Shown: positions 23,945 through 37,724, numbered from the stretch's first letter. The stretch is DNA of 64,000 nt from Desarmillaria ectypa (GCA_030407005.1 JAUDYN010000004.1:3782001-3846000); one strand, 5' to 3'. A program made the numbers and translations. The notes: generated by a model from the letters alone, not told the origin.

Positions 23945-25262
23945 ATGGTTTTCAGTCTTTTCTCTCGCAAGGTCCAGCCCGACAAGACTCAGGACGCTCA
24001 GCAGTTGGAGTCTAATCCAACTCAATTACGAACGCCATCACCTTCCATCGAATCTTCATCCGTTGGAAAAGATCAACTGAATCCTTCCCCTACTGATTCT
24101 CTGCATGAACCTCCTGCATCACCTTCTCCACCACTTGAAGGTGATGATGCAGATTTGGGTCTTATCACTGACCCTGCTGCCCTTCACGGTCTCATATCTT
24201 CCATCCCGCCCAAGATATTCCATGAATACACACTCACGCATCTCATTCCACCCACACAATCGCCTGCTTCGTCTTCGCATGTACCCATACACCCCCCTTC
24301 ATCGCGCACATTGACGCACTTGACGTCTTTCTTCTCGACTCTGACTCCACCTCCGCGGCTCCATTGCGTTCGGTGCCACAAGTTCTACTTTGACGTCGAG
24401 AATACCGACCGTAGCTGTGTGGTGCACCATGATGATGAAAGCGCGGAGGTGTCGAGGGTAGGAGTGACAAAATCCAAGGGAGCTGAATACGAGACCCTTT
24501 GGACATGTTGTGGAAAGACTGTCGAGGGAGATGGAGATATGGGACCACCAGACGGGTGGTGCTACGAAGGAAAACATACGGTATTATCTGATTTGCTCGT
24601 TCCCTTTCATGCTTACTGATGCCACTCATCAGACGGATCTCAGACGCGCTAGATTTCGCGCAGATTCATCTATTCACGACGATAAACTCACGTCCTGTGA
24701 ACGACTTCGCTGCCATGACCCACCTCCACTTCCATCCGATAACTCGTCTCCTCCTTCATCTCCTCGTGGTCGCAAAAAGACGACTCGAAAGCGTCCTCGA
24801 CCTGCCGACGACGACCAGGATGGTGCTGAGGTTGACCAGCCAATGGATGATACTCAGAGTGTCGTCAGCTCAAAAGGCAAGGGGAAACAGAAGGCCCAGC
24901 CCTCGAGACCTCGCAAGAAGCGCGCAAGGACTTGCAATGACGACAAGGCATTCAAGCCTGAGCACGATGATACGGATATTGATGAGACGGCATCTACTTC
25001 ATCGAAGCGCCGCAAGGCGAAACCCAAGCCTAGGCCCATTACCAAAGGGGTGCTTTTCCCGACCGCGAGGACGCCCAGCCCTACGCGACCAACAGCTTTT
25101 GCTGTTCCCGTATCCCCCCCGTCAAGAAAGTCTCTTTCTCCGTCACGTTCAGTGGTTTCTGTTGTTGTCAACGCGCGGTCTCGGTCACTGAAAGAATCGA
25201 TGAAGGGCCGGGGTAAACCTTTGACGGATGTGGTCTCGACGAGTATCAGTGGCGAGGAATGA
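23945..25262 (+). CDS. Zinc-site protein with basic, disordered C-terminus
   Basis: Two exons, 23945-24580 and 24633-25262, phase 0 junction. The N-terminal third is Ser/Pro-rich. A likely zinc-binding region at about residues 140-240 contains LHCVRCHKFYFD, SCVVHH, WTCCGKTVEGDG, then WCYEGKHTTDLRRARF and SCERLRCHD, giving several Cys/His pairs. The C-terminal 180 residues are highly charged, with KKTTRKRPRPADDD, RPRKKRART and KRRKAKPKPRP patches that look like nuclear localisation signals. I do not recognise a named family; this layout occurs in uncharacterised basidiomycete proteins and suggests a nuclear role. An in-frame upstream ATG at 23873 would add 24 hydrophobic residues; the 23945 start fits better. 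Confidence 0.7.
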
Positions 25263-25927
25263 TTTTTTGTTCTATCTTGTATTGGATATATCTCTTTTTT
25301 TACTTTACATCTTGTCCTGTATCCGTCGTTCTTTCGTTATGCATCTATACATATACATACGAGTCAATCACCGAATGTTTCTATATGCCCGCTTATTGAC
25401 CCTATTATCTACTGTATCTCGATCTGTACCAATTGTATGATTTTTGCCTCCGCACGAGTCAACCGGCACAACGCAGCAATTACCCCAAAACGGAAGACAG
25501 TGAGCCGAGAAAATATCCCGCGCACGGACCACCTCTCGAAAAATATAAATACACCGCCCACACTTGATTGTTTCCTCAGATACATACTCATCAGGATCTT
25601 TCTATAGAAACTGACCGAGTCTCGCATTTTTACAAATGCCGCAACCTTCAAATCCAGTCGATGATAGTCGCGCTCGCTCGCTCGACTGAGAGCATTGGCT
25701 CCCGCGAGGGGGTCTCGAGGACGTTTGGCGGGCTCTTTGGATGTGCTCGTATGAGTCGTTTGGAGGGTTTGCCGGCGAGTTGAGCGTTCGTCTGATGGAT
25801 CTTGTATCTCCCTTTTCTTTGCTGTGAATGGGCGAGGACTTCCGTTTGGGTGTCTTTGCGTTGCAGCAAACAAATTGGGGTACTTTGATACAATACAATG
25901 TTATTTACTTTGTAATAGCTTCCTCAA
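25263..25927. other. Intergenic; TATA box and a short ORF
   Basis: A clear TATA box (TATAAAT, 25544-25550) precedes a short frame MPQPSNPVDDSRARS at 25636, which stops after 17 codons and then stays open in the same frame for about 45 codons. It may be a small or dead gene; no family recognised. Confidence 0.35.
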
Positions 25928-26410
25928 TCAAATCTTTTTCTTGATTGCGTACTCCAATGTAGATTTCAGTTCTTGCCATTGCTTTGCCTTCAATTCCTTG
26001 TTACAACTAGCTGTGGCTGCCTGACAGTCATCGACAAATTTCTTTGCTTGGTGTGCACTTATGCACTTTGTCGAGTACAGGGTGCGAAGATTGCATTCCA
26101 GTCCCAAGCCACCAATGTTATGGTGATAGTGAGCTCGAGAGTGTACCCCTGTAAATGATACCTTTGAATTCCAATAATCTCCTTCACGTGTGTGCAACTG
26201 CGCATGTAGGTAGTTGCTTGTCAAATTTCCATCGTCACTTTGTGCATGATCAATATCATCATTAAGTAGATGAAGAGCGCTCCGGACAGGAATAGAGTCT
26301 GCTAAGGCTTCAATTCGAGGTGTAGGAGACGTATCATATATATCGCTTGGCCTCAGTGATGGTATAGGACGCGCAAGCAGGATAGACGCTAATTCGCGAG
26401 CCTCAACAAG
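25928..26410 (-). pseudogene. 5'-broken gene, small conserved helical protein
   Basis: A 160-codon minus-strand frame with clear coding character: ASILLARPIPSLRPSDIYDT, SPTPRIEALADSIPVRSAL, HTREGDYWNSK, then AKKFVDDCQAA and KQWQELKSTLEYAIKK at the end. This resembles a fungal protein of about 150-200 residues with an HTREGDYWN motif. No in-frame ATG exists. Just upstream, IHDL in one frame and VEAREL in the next suggest that one base was lost near 26405, and the expected start region is then cut off by the divergent uL1 promoter. It is either a pseudogene or a gene with an unrecognised first exon. Confidence 0.5.
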
Positions 26411-26564
26411 TCATGGATGCCAGCAGTACGTCACAGAGGTCGAATTGTGACATTAGTGGCTTTGTCACAACTGTACAGCTGCACGTGACTTTCCCACCCT
26501 AAATTATGGACAGAACAAACTTTCTCCGAATCTCAAGGCCAACGATCGACCGGCGCCAGCAAGT

Positions 26565-27482
26565 ATGAGGTACGTGTCTAGTTCGTTAATTCCAGCTGTT
26601 TTCTCATATTCCCAACAGTAGCAAACTTTCAGTGTCAAGCGTGCGGGGCTCTGTAAAAGATGTCCTCGCTGAAGCCAATGGCGAGAAGAAGCGAAACTTT
26701 GTCGAGACCATCGAATTGCAGATTGGTCTGAAGAACTACGACCCTCAGAGGGACAAGCGTTTCAGTGGAACCGTCAAGTCCGTAGCTCGTTATTTTGTCT
26801 AGGGTAATAGTGGCTTACAGGCATCCCTAGGCTCCCCAACGTTCCCCGTCCTAGGATGTCCATTTGCATTCTCGCTGATGCCGCCGATATCGATCGTGCC
26901 AAGCAGATTGAGCTCGAGTACATGTCAGTCGATGATTTGAAAAAGTCAGTGATTTCTCAGTGCTCGTACTTGACGATTCACTGATGGAATAACCCAGGCT
27001 TAACAAAAACAAGAAGCTTGTCAAGAAACTCGCGAAAAAGTACGATGCCTTCTTGGCTTCTGAGACCCTCATCAAGCAGATTCCTCGTCTCTTGGGTCCC
27101 GGTCTTTCCAAAGGTATGCGTAGTCGGCAGTACAGCTCCTAATCTAATACATATACAGCTGGAAAATTCCCCACACCGGTGTCGCATGCCGAAGAGCTCT
27201 CCAACAAGCTCACTGAGGTCCGCTCCACCATCAAGTTCCAGCTCAAGAAGGTTCTCTGCTTGGGCGTCGCCGTCGGCCACATCCAAATGACTGAGGACCA
27301 GGTCCTCGCCAACGTCATGCTCAGTACGTCTTGTCTTTCTCGCCCGAAATCTCCGAGCCAGGCGCTAATATAACCCTGCTGTAGGCATCAACTTCTTGGT
27401 GTCCCTCCTCAAGAAGAACTGGCAGAACGTCAAGTCCCTTCACATCAAAACCACCATGGGCAAGCCTGTCCGTCTCTTCTAA
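26565..27482 (+). CDS. RPL10A: 60S ribosomal protein L10a (uL1)
   Basis: Component of the L1 stalk of the large ribosomal subunit, which helps release tRNA from the E site. Six exons: 26565-26569 (ATGAG only), 26619-26777, 26831-26944, 26998-27113, 27159-27323, 27385-27482. The protein is about 217 residues and follows the family throughout: [48 protein letters not shown], then [17 protein letters not shown] and the C-terminal [16 protein letters not shown]. The 5-nt first exon carrying only the start codon and two more bases is typical of intron-rich fungal ribosomal protein genes. Codon use is biased toward C-ending codons, as expected for high expression. Confidence 0.95.
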
Positions 27483-27824
27483 GGGAGGGGAGCGTGGTCA
27501 TTTGTTTTGGCGTGGGTGATGGATACGAGGATCTGTGCGGCTGTAATGCATTCCATGAAGCCCCGCACGCTTGTACCAACGGCTTTCAGGGGAGGAAGGC
27601 CGATTGGGAGCTGATATGGTCGTACGGTTTATCCTCTTTGTCACTTTTTTTCTTCGTCAAGATATAATTTCATGATCATTCTTTGTTATTAGCGTAGCAA
27701 TGCTATGTCCTGCTCAAGCAGAAGTATCGAACCCGAGTCCTAAATGATATGAGAACCTCCCTTCTATGAATGATGGCGTCAAAGCGTGGGGTAGGATGCG
27801 GGTACTCGCTGTTATAGTAGTATA

Positions 27825-29580
27825 ATGGCATTTCGGGTACCACAGTCTTCACATACCGAGATAGCCGAGACGGGAAGTGGAAACTCGGGCGGTGCTGTGG
27901 TATGTAATTTTCCCTGCATTTCTATAGCTTTCGGACGTCGGAATTGTGGAGGTGTGGCAGAGAAGCTGAATGCGAAGACCCATCTCATACAGCGACGATG
28001 ACTTGGATAACCAGAGGTATGTGGCCTTTCTGTCAAGGCGGCGAATACCCAGTTCAGTATCACCGTAGATGCTAATGACTCCCCTACCCTCGCCGTGCTC
28101 ATCTATGATATATTGTCTTTCCTTGGATTCTTCTTCCTCTTGGCTGTACTATTCCCCGCAGCTTTTTCCAAGCAAATAAAGCGAAGGCGGACATGGTTCA
28201 GTCTCATAATATCTTGGATGGTGTTCGCGTTCTCGTATCTATGCCTCGTGAACAATCAATTTGGCGGCGAACCTCACTTTGGAACTTGTCTTTTCCAAAC
28301 GTTATTGGTGTATTCAGCGCCCCCACTGTAAGTCTTGGCCCCTTCATTCGGTTTCTGTGCTGATTCACGCGTGTGCATACAGAGTTGCCAGCACAGGGTT
28401 CTATTTTATTCTAGATGTGAGTCAGTTTGAGATTGAGGATAGCATACGATAACACCACTGTTCAGATATACTTGGAGCTTCGCAACACAATCTTCAGAGG
28501 ATCCGATGTCTCCGTAGCCTATCGTGACGCGGCGAGTATTGCCCTCCGGACATTCACGAGCGTCACTCATGGATAATCGAACAGATGGTCTTGACGCCCT
28601 GGGTCCTTTGGGTCCTGATGATCATGACAACAGCATTTGTGAGTATAACGATTACGAGAAGCAGAAAGTTCATTCCCTTACTCACGCCATCTTGCACGGG
28701 CAGCTTATTGAGGACCCTACACAAATATCCCGGGAATCAACTCACATGTACTGCCATAGCAACAGCGGAACACAGTCGGTTTTTCTCAATTCTCATTCTG
28801 GATGCAACCGTTAATCGACATAGACTTGCAGTTACGCTATGTGTAACGTTCCCCTTGGCCGCCTCCTGCATTCTCCTCGAAGGTACTCGCTTGTTTCCTA
28901 TGCCCAAATGACCCCAAACTCATGGACAGTTGCCGGCAGGGCTGATGGGTCGCTTACTATATCGCAATTGGACTATCTTCCGACGGTATTGTGTCGATAA
29001 AGCTAGTGACAGCCGCAGCGGACGGATATCCCTCTCGATGATGATTCGCATCGTTTGCTTCACAACGATCCCACTAGCCGCGCTAGGGTACGTGCATCTC
29101 CAACGAAGTGTGGTTGACGTTACCTCTCATCACCGTATAGTCTAGCATCATTCGTAGCTGCACACCAAATGGATTCTAGCGCAACTTGGAATATCCTCCT
29201 GGCATCATGTATGCCCGCACGCTGCCTCGTTGTACTTGCTCATACTCATTGCATGTCCCAGTGCCAATTCTGGCTGCCCTGTCGTTTGGCACACAACAGG
29301 TATGTGTTCTTTCAGATCAAGTGTACCGTAAGATACTCAGCATTCTCTTCTGAAGGATATTGTCCGAGCATGGATGTTCCGTTTACCTTCTCGCGGTGAT
29401 GCGAAGGAACATGTCGAGTCTTCGTCCTATAGGCATCTTCCCTCCTCCACCCCTAGTCCACTACCTTCGCCGAGTCCAGGAGAAGGATGGTCGAGTCGGC
29501 AGTCAAACGTTTCCCAGCACTCTTTGTCCACCTATCAAATCCAAAGCTTGTTGACCATCGAACCTATACAACCTCGATGA
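27825..29580 (+). CDS. Seven-helix membrane protein, agaricomycete type
   Basis: Eleven exons: 27825-27899, 28038-28327, 28383-28416, 28466-28638, 28704-28774, 28824-28882, 28940-29087, 29141-29208, 29262-29299, 29356-29580 and an unresolved junction inside the fourth. Helices are visible: LIYDILSFLGFFFLLAVLF, SLIISWMVFAFSYLCLV, FYFILDIYL, TPWVLWVLMIMTTAF, LAVTLCVTFPLAASCILL, MMIRIVCFTTIPLAALG and NILLASLPILAAL, followed by a Ser/Pro-rich cytosolic tail. The layout resembles orphan receptor-like proteins common in mushrooms; no ligand or partner is known. Between FRGSDVSVAYRDA and HERHSWIIEQMVLTPW the frame must shift by one base near 28540 and no standard intron fits. The gene is either recently broken there or has an unusual splice. 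Confidence 0.6.
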
Positions 29581-29868
29581 TTGTTCCAGCGCTCTTCTGT
29601 GGTGGACTCGAACTTGAGATTCATATCAGCTCTGAATGATTTGTATGATACCACTTGATGTTTTACATATAGCAGATGAGGATATATTTCGTTGCGGTAG
29701 AGAGGACTACACGTACAGTGCAGATCAATGAAGTACAGGCAAATTTAGACTAAAATGGAGAGATATCCCGTACTGAGAAACAAAGCGAAGACGGTATAAG
29801 TACAAGTTTCGTTGAGCACATTCGATTGAGAGCAATAGCAGGCACCAAGACAAAAGCAAAAGAAACAC

Positions 29869-31959
29869 CTAGAGGTCAGGTACATGGCCCTGCTCCTTCG
29901 ACGGCGCGACGTGATAACTTGTCAATACCGTCATCAGCGAACACAAATACCAGAACCTATCGTCGCTCTTCTTGCCCTTCTTTTTCTTCTTCTTCTTATC
30001 ACCCTGACTCTCAAAGTCCTGCTGACGAGCCATTTGAATCCACGATCCACCTAAACCCATCCCCACTCGAAGCTCCTTTGCGGCATCCTCACCGACGAGA
30101 ATCGTGATATCATCCTTCCACGGGTTATGAGGCTTTGCCCCAGAGGGAGGCACGTCGGTCTCAATGTCGTCTTTACCAAGCACTGGCCCTTTTGAGAGAG
30201 GCGAAATCGTAGGCTCATCATTTCCGGTCTTGCTTCCGAGCCAGGGCGACAACACCACCTTTGTGAACCTGCGCCCTAGCTCCGCTTCCACCGCTTCGGC
30301 GCTGGGGTCCTTCGCGTGAGGCAATGCAGGAGAATCCTTCGGTGGAGGGATGATAGTCGTTATTCGTCGCATTGACTGCTCGACGATACCGGTAGTGTGT
30401 GTGACAGGAAGGGCGGTAGGTCCGAAAAGCGCCATCAACCCGGGTCGGTCTGTCAGGAAGTTCCAATCCTGCACTGTAGAATCGTCCCAACCACCTTGGG
30501 ACGCCGGTGCGGCATCGTCGTCAACGCCCCATTTACTCCCGGATCCCCAGGCGCCACTCTCCTCGGCGGCAATCGCCTCCTTCATGAACACATCCGCATC
30601 CTCCGGTTTGATGAGATCAAGATTGGCGTCTTTCAGTGACTGCTCGAACTCCGCCACCGCCTCAGGATCAACCTTGAGACGTTTCGCCTCGGGTTTATCT
30701 AAATCTGAATCGTCATTGGGAGAGGAATCGCCATAGAAAACATCGGGATTGATGTTCCAATAATCTCGGAAGGCATGATTGGGAACATCAGGAAGAACTT
30801 TAGAGATTTTGGAAGTGCAGATGAGCTCTTGGCAAGCGATATCGATGATATTTTGCGAGCGATCCAGGCTGGCCTTGCACTCGGGCCAAACGTTATTGAC
30901 GATAAGGTATTTGACGAAGAAACCGAGCACGCGCGGGAAGATAATCAACTTATCATCATCACTACAAACAATCGATCAGATTAGGAGCAGAAATGGGAGG
31001 GCGTGTAAACATACAAATGAAACCCTTGGTTGATCATGTAGTACGACAGAAAGATGGTGATGCTCTTTGCCGGATTCTCGAAGAAATCCAAGAGTTTGTC
31101 GTTCTTTGCGTCCTTAGATGCTGCGAGTAATTCTTGAATCTGTTCGTCATTCTCAACCTGGTGTGGCTCTTTCCCGTAGTTTTCGTAGGGAGGTCTGGGA
31201 CGCGGTTTCTTTTTTGGAATGCTTGCATTTTGGGACGTCTCGACGGTTCCAGTTTTTATCTGTGGCATCTCTTCATCATCAAAACCGTCGTCGTCCTCTT
31301 CCTCATCTTTCGAGGGTTTGTTAGGATCTGTTTTGTGCCATATCGGGGGACTCTGTAATAATCCAAGGTACAACTGGATCTACAATCGTTAACGTAAGGG
31401 GTGCGGCCGACATAGACGGAGACAATAGAGATACATACCTGATCCCATATTTCATTTACCTTTTGAGGGATAGGACGACGCGCGCGAATAAAGTCGCTGG
31501 CCGCTTGATGAATACGATCTTGGGGTGAACGGCGCCTGTCGCAATACAGCAGTCAGATACGCGATCGCAGAGGCAATGAAGACGCGAAAAAGAAGAAAAA
31601 AAGGACACATACTCATCGTAGCCACCCGGCTGGAACCGTTTCTCCATATCTTCCCAATCGTTCCACCACTCTCGTTTTCCTCCCCCCGCCCTCGAATGAG
31701 ACTTCTTGATGTCCCTTCCGTGATTTTGGGCATTGGTCTTGCATACATCAGTAGCGTGCGCTGATTTCAATGCAACAGTAGGAATCTGCAAGGCATCTCT
31801 CTCAATACGATCAGTCGTTTCTTTCAAGATTCCGACTTCCTTGAAGTCCTTGAAAGGTATGATTTTAACACCTTCTGGGGGCTGTGGGAAGGGAGGGAAA
31901 CGTATTTCAAAGTCAGTTGAGGAGAGCTTTTCGGAAGGATTTGGATTTTCGATAGCCAT
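29869..31959 (-). CDS. Arb1-like protein (candidate ARC complex subunit, RNA silencing)
   Basis: Four exons resolved on the minus strand: 31959-31613, 31535-31439, 31379-31015, 30961-29869. All junctions keep frame and the product is about 630 residues. The central part contains FPRVLGFFVKYLIVNNVWPE, then CKASLDRSQNIIDIACQEL and LPDVPNHAFRDYWN. This matches the pattern I know from Arb1 (FLxYLLxHDVCPEY, an AxxxCxxAxxEL helix, then LPxxFN), the subunit of the S. pombe argonaute siRNA chaperone complex. The N-terminus is FPPFPQPPEGVKIIPF; the C-terminus has acidic and poly-lysine stretches. The assignment rests on pattern only. If right, it would act with Argonaute in the nucleus or cytosol. The very end (after DDRFWY) might contain a further intron. 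Confidence 0.6.
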
Positions 31960-32180
31960 GGTCAAAAGAAAGACAGAGTCTGAACGAACGTTGCGTTAAA
32001 AGGAAGCAGGCGTGGGACAGGCTGTCATTTATGGCAAGTCCTCTTCCTGACTGGGATGACCCAGCCGGCCCTCAAATCATAAGGAGCAAGTGAATTAATT
32101 TTCTTATTGCTCGAAGGAGAGATAAAAGACATTCAGAGCTTCCTCCAGGTCGATGCATTTTATCTGTGTACGATGTGGAT

Positions 32181-34606
<2,426 letters not shown>

Positions 34607-34757
34607 TCACAGCCCGTCATTCTGTTCAAGAAGTCGAATTCGGAGGAATGTAATATTCTCACTATATACGCGTTATAGAGCTATCTGTCTGCAACAACAT
34701 CAAAACATATTTTAACTCAAGAGAAGACGAAGCTCACCCTTCCGAGTCCCCACCTGT

Positions 34758-35724
34758 CTATTTCTTTTTCCCCTTCTTCTTTCCTGCTCCACCTCCACTA
34801 CTGCCGCCGCTTCCTCCAGCAGCGGGTTCTGTCAAGCCCTGGGTCGCTCCACCACCACCGCTCTTCCCTTTCTTTCTGCTCTGCTGATATGTAGATCGTT
34901 CACCCTTCTTCACCCACCGTTCCGGGTCTGGTGCTGGAGAAACACCAGGTGTTATACCCTTCGGGACACGGGAAGTTCGCACTTTCTTTATCGTCGTAGT
35001 GGGCTGCGCCGCTGATATCTGGACAGTAGTGGCAATAGACGATGACGCTATAGCTGGAGGCAGTGAGCTCTCTAGAGAGGACGCGATTGAGGGAGGAAGC
35101 AGCTGCGAGAAAGAGGCAGTATCTTGAAGGAGGAAATCCAGGTGTAGTTGGGCTGCAGAGAGATTGGTGAGGATGTCGGTATGCTCCTCGGATGCAGGGT
35201 CAGAGGAGTCAAGAAGGACGGCATATAGGTCCACTGCGGTAGCAAATTCTCCACTTCGGTAGTTCTTGAAGAATAGGTGAATTCAAAGACAGGAAGTCAA
35301 AGAAAACCAACGTACAAGCTGTGCCTCCAAATGCATTGCGCCTCTCTCAGCATCGCCTGTTACCTCCTTCAATACTTCTCGTGCCTCATCACCCTTCTGC
35401 ATCCTATACAGCGCATAGGCTTTCTCAAACCCATCGCATCCGGGTAGGTCAAGCGCTGAATCGTAACGCTCTGTCTGAAGGAGAAGAAACAGCTTAGACT
35501 GTAGGGCATCTGGGTCGGCGGGAGCGAGAGTCAATACTAGAGTACTTGTCAGCATAGTTTAAGGACTGCAGAATCTACATACTTTTGTCACAAGTCTTGA
35601 GCGCATTGATAAAGTGTCCCCCGTCAATCTGGGCACAGAGAGAGGTGAATAGACGTTGCAGTCGGGATTCAAGAGGCAGCTCAGCCTTCTTTGTTGCAGT
35701 CTTCGACTTTATCCTCGACGGCAT
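34758..35724 (-). CDS. SRP72: SRP72-like protein, markedly shortened
   Basis: SRP72 binds SRP68 and 7SL RNA in the signal recognition particle. Three exons: 35724-35583, 35536-35316, 35264-34758; 870 nt, 289 residues, against roughly 600-670 in most eukaryotes. The N-terminal TPR part is recognisable (LFTSLCAQIDGGHFINALKTC, KLFLLLQTERYDSALDL, AYALYRMQKGDEAREVL, YRSGEFATAVDLYAVLL, then TDILTNLSAAQLHL). The C-terminal RNA-binding tail is also recognisable (RVPKGITPGVSPAPDPERWV, then Lys/Gly-rich). The several TPR repeats normally between them are missing, and the reading frame is intact across the join. Either this species uses a minimal SRP72, the gene is a shortened duplicate, or the middle was lost. 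Family assignment is firm; full function is uncertain. Confidence 0.8.
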
Positions 35725-37019
35725 GACAGCGAGGTGATAATACAGGTCGAAGTAGAACACGTGTTCGCGATCAGTAACCCGCCGCGCCGAAAGCGGCATG
35801 GCACCTAATCGTTGTCGGTTAGCTAATAGGAAACTTTCCCGCGGCTTCTGCCGGAGCTGCCTTGATGAAATCCTTTCTGATGTATGCAAGACGCATGAGT
35901 CCAAATCTGCGTAGTATCCATTCTGTTAGTGGTCTGTGCCAGTGACCGCCCAGGGCATTAAATAGTTTAATAACAAGGCAGACAAATCAATGCAATACTG
36001 GTAACATACGTCGACTTGTCGCGACTGTGGCGTATCTGTCAATAGCCATTCAGCTCCAAGAATGACGGTTCTCTCCGTTGTACTTTTGGCTTAGAAAATT
36101 GCAACGCGGTAGGCTACTGGACGTGAACACTCTTCTGCTTGAAGGATAGTCAGTCTAGGCACAGATCCGTAGCCTGTCAGCTCAACGTCTGTAGCCGCAA
36201 TCGCTGAGTTTGAATAAGCTATTATCAAGTCATAGGCAGCATTCAATCCTAAGCAGTAAGCATCCAGAGCATCTGCTATCATTGCCTACACGCGTCACCG
36301 GATCTACAATGCGGTGTGGTGGAAGAGATAGCAGCAATATCGTTTGTAAGCTTCGAACTGGCACGCGCATATGGAAGGTCTCACAGGAGTGGTATACGGC
36401 ATGAATACTTTGTCAGAAGATTGCGAATAAGCCTGCGGTCCAGACTCTAGAACGAGACGAGATGTTGAGAAACGTAAAACGGAGATCCGAAGTCACTACA
36501 GCTGGACACTGGTGTGTATATACCTAATGAGATGGGAACGCGGTGCGGCGTTTAACAGAGAAGGAAGCATTGCAGAAGGGGGAGGCATTATATTTCCGGA
36601 ATCATTGAAGAGGTATTAGATCGACGGAATCTCTATGGAGGCTAGATATAGAAAGTACCATTGAATGAAGTCAGGTGGGCCACAGCACAACAGCTTTATA
36701 GACCGTGGAATATTGAGCTCCGGTAGAAGACAACAGAAGCCGCTGTTCACGGCTGCGACATTGTACCGGAACTATTCAAACATCGTTTTGAAACGTAAAG
36801 AGGCGATATTGTTCACTCGGAATACATTACTAAGCGACGTTTAATTGCAACCGTCAAGAAGTGAAAAAAGTTGGGAACGTTCACCTACGTTTCCAAAAGT
36901 TTCGATCCGGGTTTCGGACCGAGCCGCTAGACAAAAGGTCACATGTCATGACGTCAGCAGTCATTCGAAAGCTTTTTGAAGAAACTGATGGCAGGATTTT
37001 CTTCTCAACTATTACCATC
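35725..37019. other. Intergenic, about 1.3 kb
   Basis: No coding frame with supporting features. A perfect palindromic CRE/ATF site lies at its right end (36949-36956). Confidence 0.55.
36949..36956. promoter_or_regulatory. CRE/ATF-type site TGACGTCA
   Basis: A perfect 8-bp palindrome 64 bp upstream of the ATG at 37020. Fungal bZIP factors of the ATF/CREB class (for example S. pombe Atf1) bind this sequence in stress-responsive promoters. Its use here is inferred from position only. Confidence 0.45.
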
Positions 37020-37724
37020 ATGACAGCTACATCATTGCCCAACGTGAAAACATCTCCTCGCCGTTTGTCGCCATCGCCGTGCGCACTTTCACCATCATCT
37101 ATCCCCTCATCGCCGACGTCGGTGCAGTCGTCGAACTCGGCCATTTTCGAGCGCGACATCGAACCCACATCACCGCCCCCGCAGCCAGTGCATCCCAACC
37201 CTCACAGAATACCCCGTGCAAAGAACACAGAGCTTTCTGTGCCTTCCGTCCTCGACTCTGCGGCAGCGATTCTAACAGATTCGCACCCAGGAGAGACCGA
37301 CGTGGAGGTACTTAGTCCTACCGCCAGTCCGCTGGTGAGCCGCAATCCGTCTCCGCGAACGTCAATGCACCTTCCTGCGTCATCAGTAACCCCCCCTTCG
37401 CCTACCGCCGTCGCTCGTGAGCTCTCACCATCGCCTTCACCCAATACCGCTGCGAAACGGTTGTCGTTTCTGTCTTACAGCGATCTACTTGCCTCGAGTC
37501 CGACAAATACGGTCCCTTTGTCCTCGTTGACGACTGAACCTTCCACGCCACCGCATATGCCGAGCTTGATTGACAGTGGCACTAGTAAAGGCATTGGTTT
37601 CGATGAGTGGGTCAGGGAGGGGCTTGGCATGGGGCTTGAGGAGAGGCTGGAGGCAGTCAGCGGCGCAGCAAGTCCCGTTTCTACTAGGAGCCGCCCGACC
37701 AGTGTTGTCAATGTAAAAGGTTAA
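37020..37724 (+). CDS. Ser/Pro-rich low-complexity protein, conserved in mushrooms
   Basis: A single-exon 234-residue protein. The start is taken at ATG 37020 because it gives the N-terminus MTATSLPNVKTSPRRLSPSP, which resembles a known basidiomycete-specific family; an upstream in-frame extension has no ATG of good context. Conserved-looking blocks are SAIFERDIEP, HRIPRAK, SVPSVLDSAAAILTD, KRLSFLSYSDLLASSP and a C-terminal helix WVREGLGMGLEERLEAV. Between them the sequence is rich in S/T-P sites, a pattern suited to regulation by proline-directed kinases. No membrane segment or signal peptide. Function unknown. Confidence 0.7.
   Translation: MTATSLPNVKTSPRRLSPSPCALSPSSIPSSPTSVQSSNSAIFERDIEPTSPPPQPVHPNPHRIPRAKNTELSVPSVLDSAAAILTDSHPGETDVEVLSPTASPLVSRNPSPRTSMHLPASSVTPPSPTAVARELSPSPSPNTAAKRLSFLSYSDLLASSPTNTVPLSSLTTEPSTPPHMPSLIDSGTSKGIGFDEWVREGLGMGLEERLEAVSGAASPVSTRSRPTSVVNVKG

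Noticed and set aside
25409..25873. 154-codon minus-strand open frame
   Set aside because: It begins without ATG, lies over a TATA box and an unrelated short ORF, and its composition (runs of Arg/Ser and hydrophobic patches) matches no family.
28038..29580. Pheromone receptor (Ste3) of a mating-type locus
   Set aside because: The helices do not carry recognisable Ste3 motifs and no pheromone precursor (CaaX-ending small ORF) or homeodomain gene is nearby.
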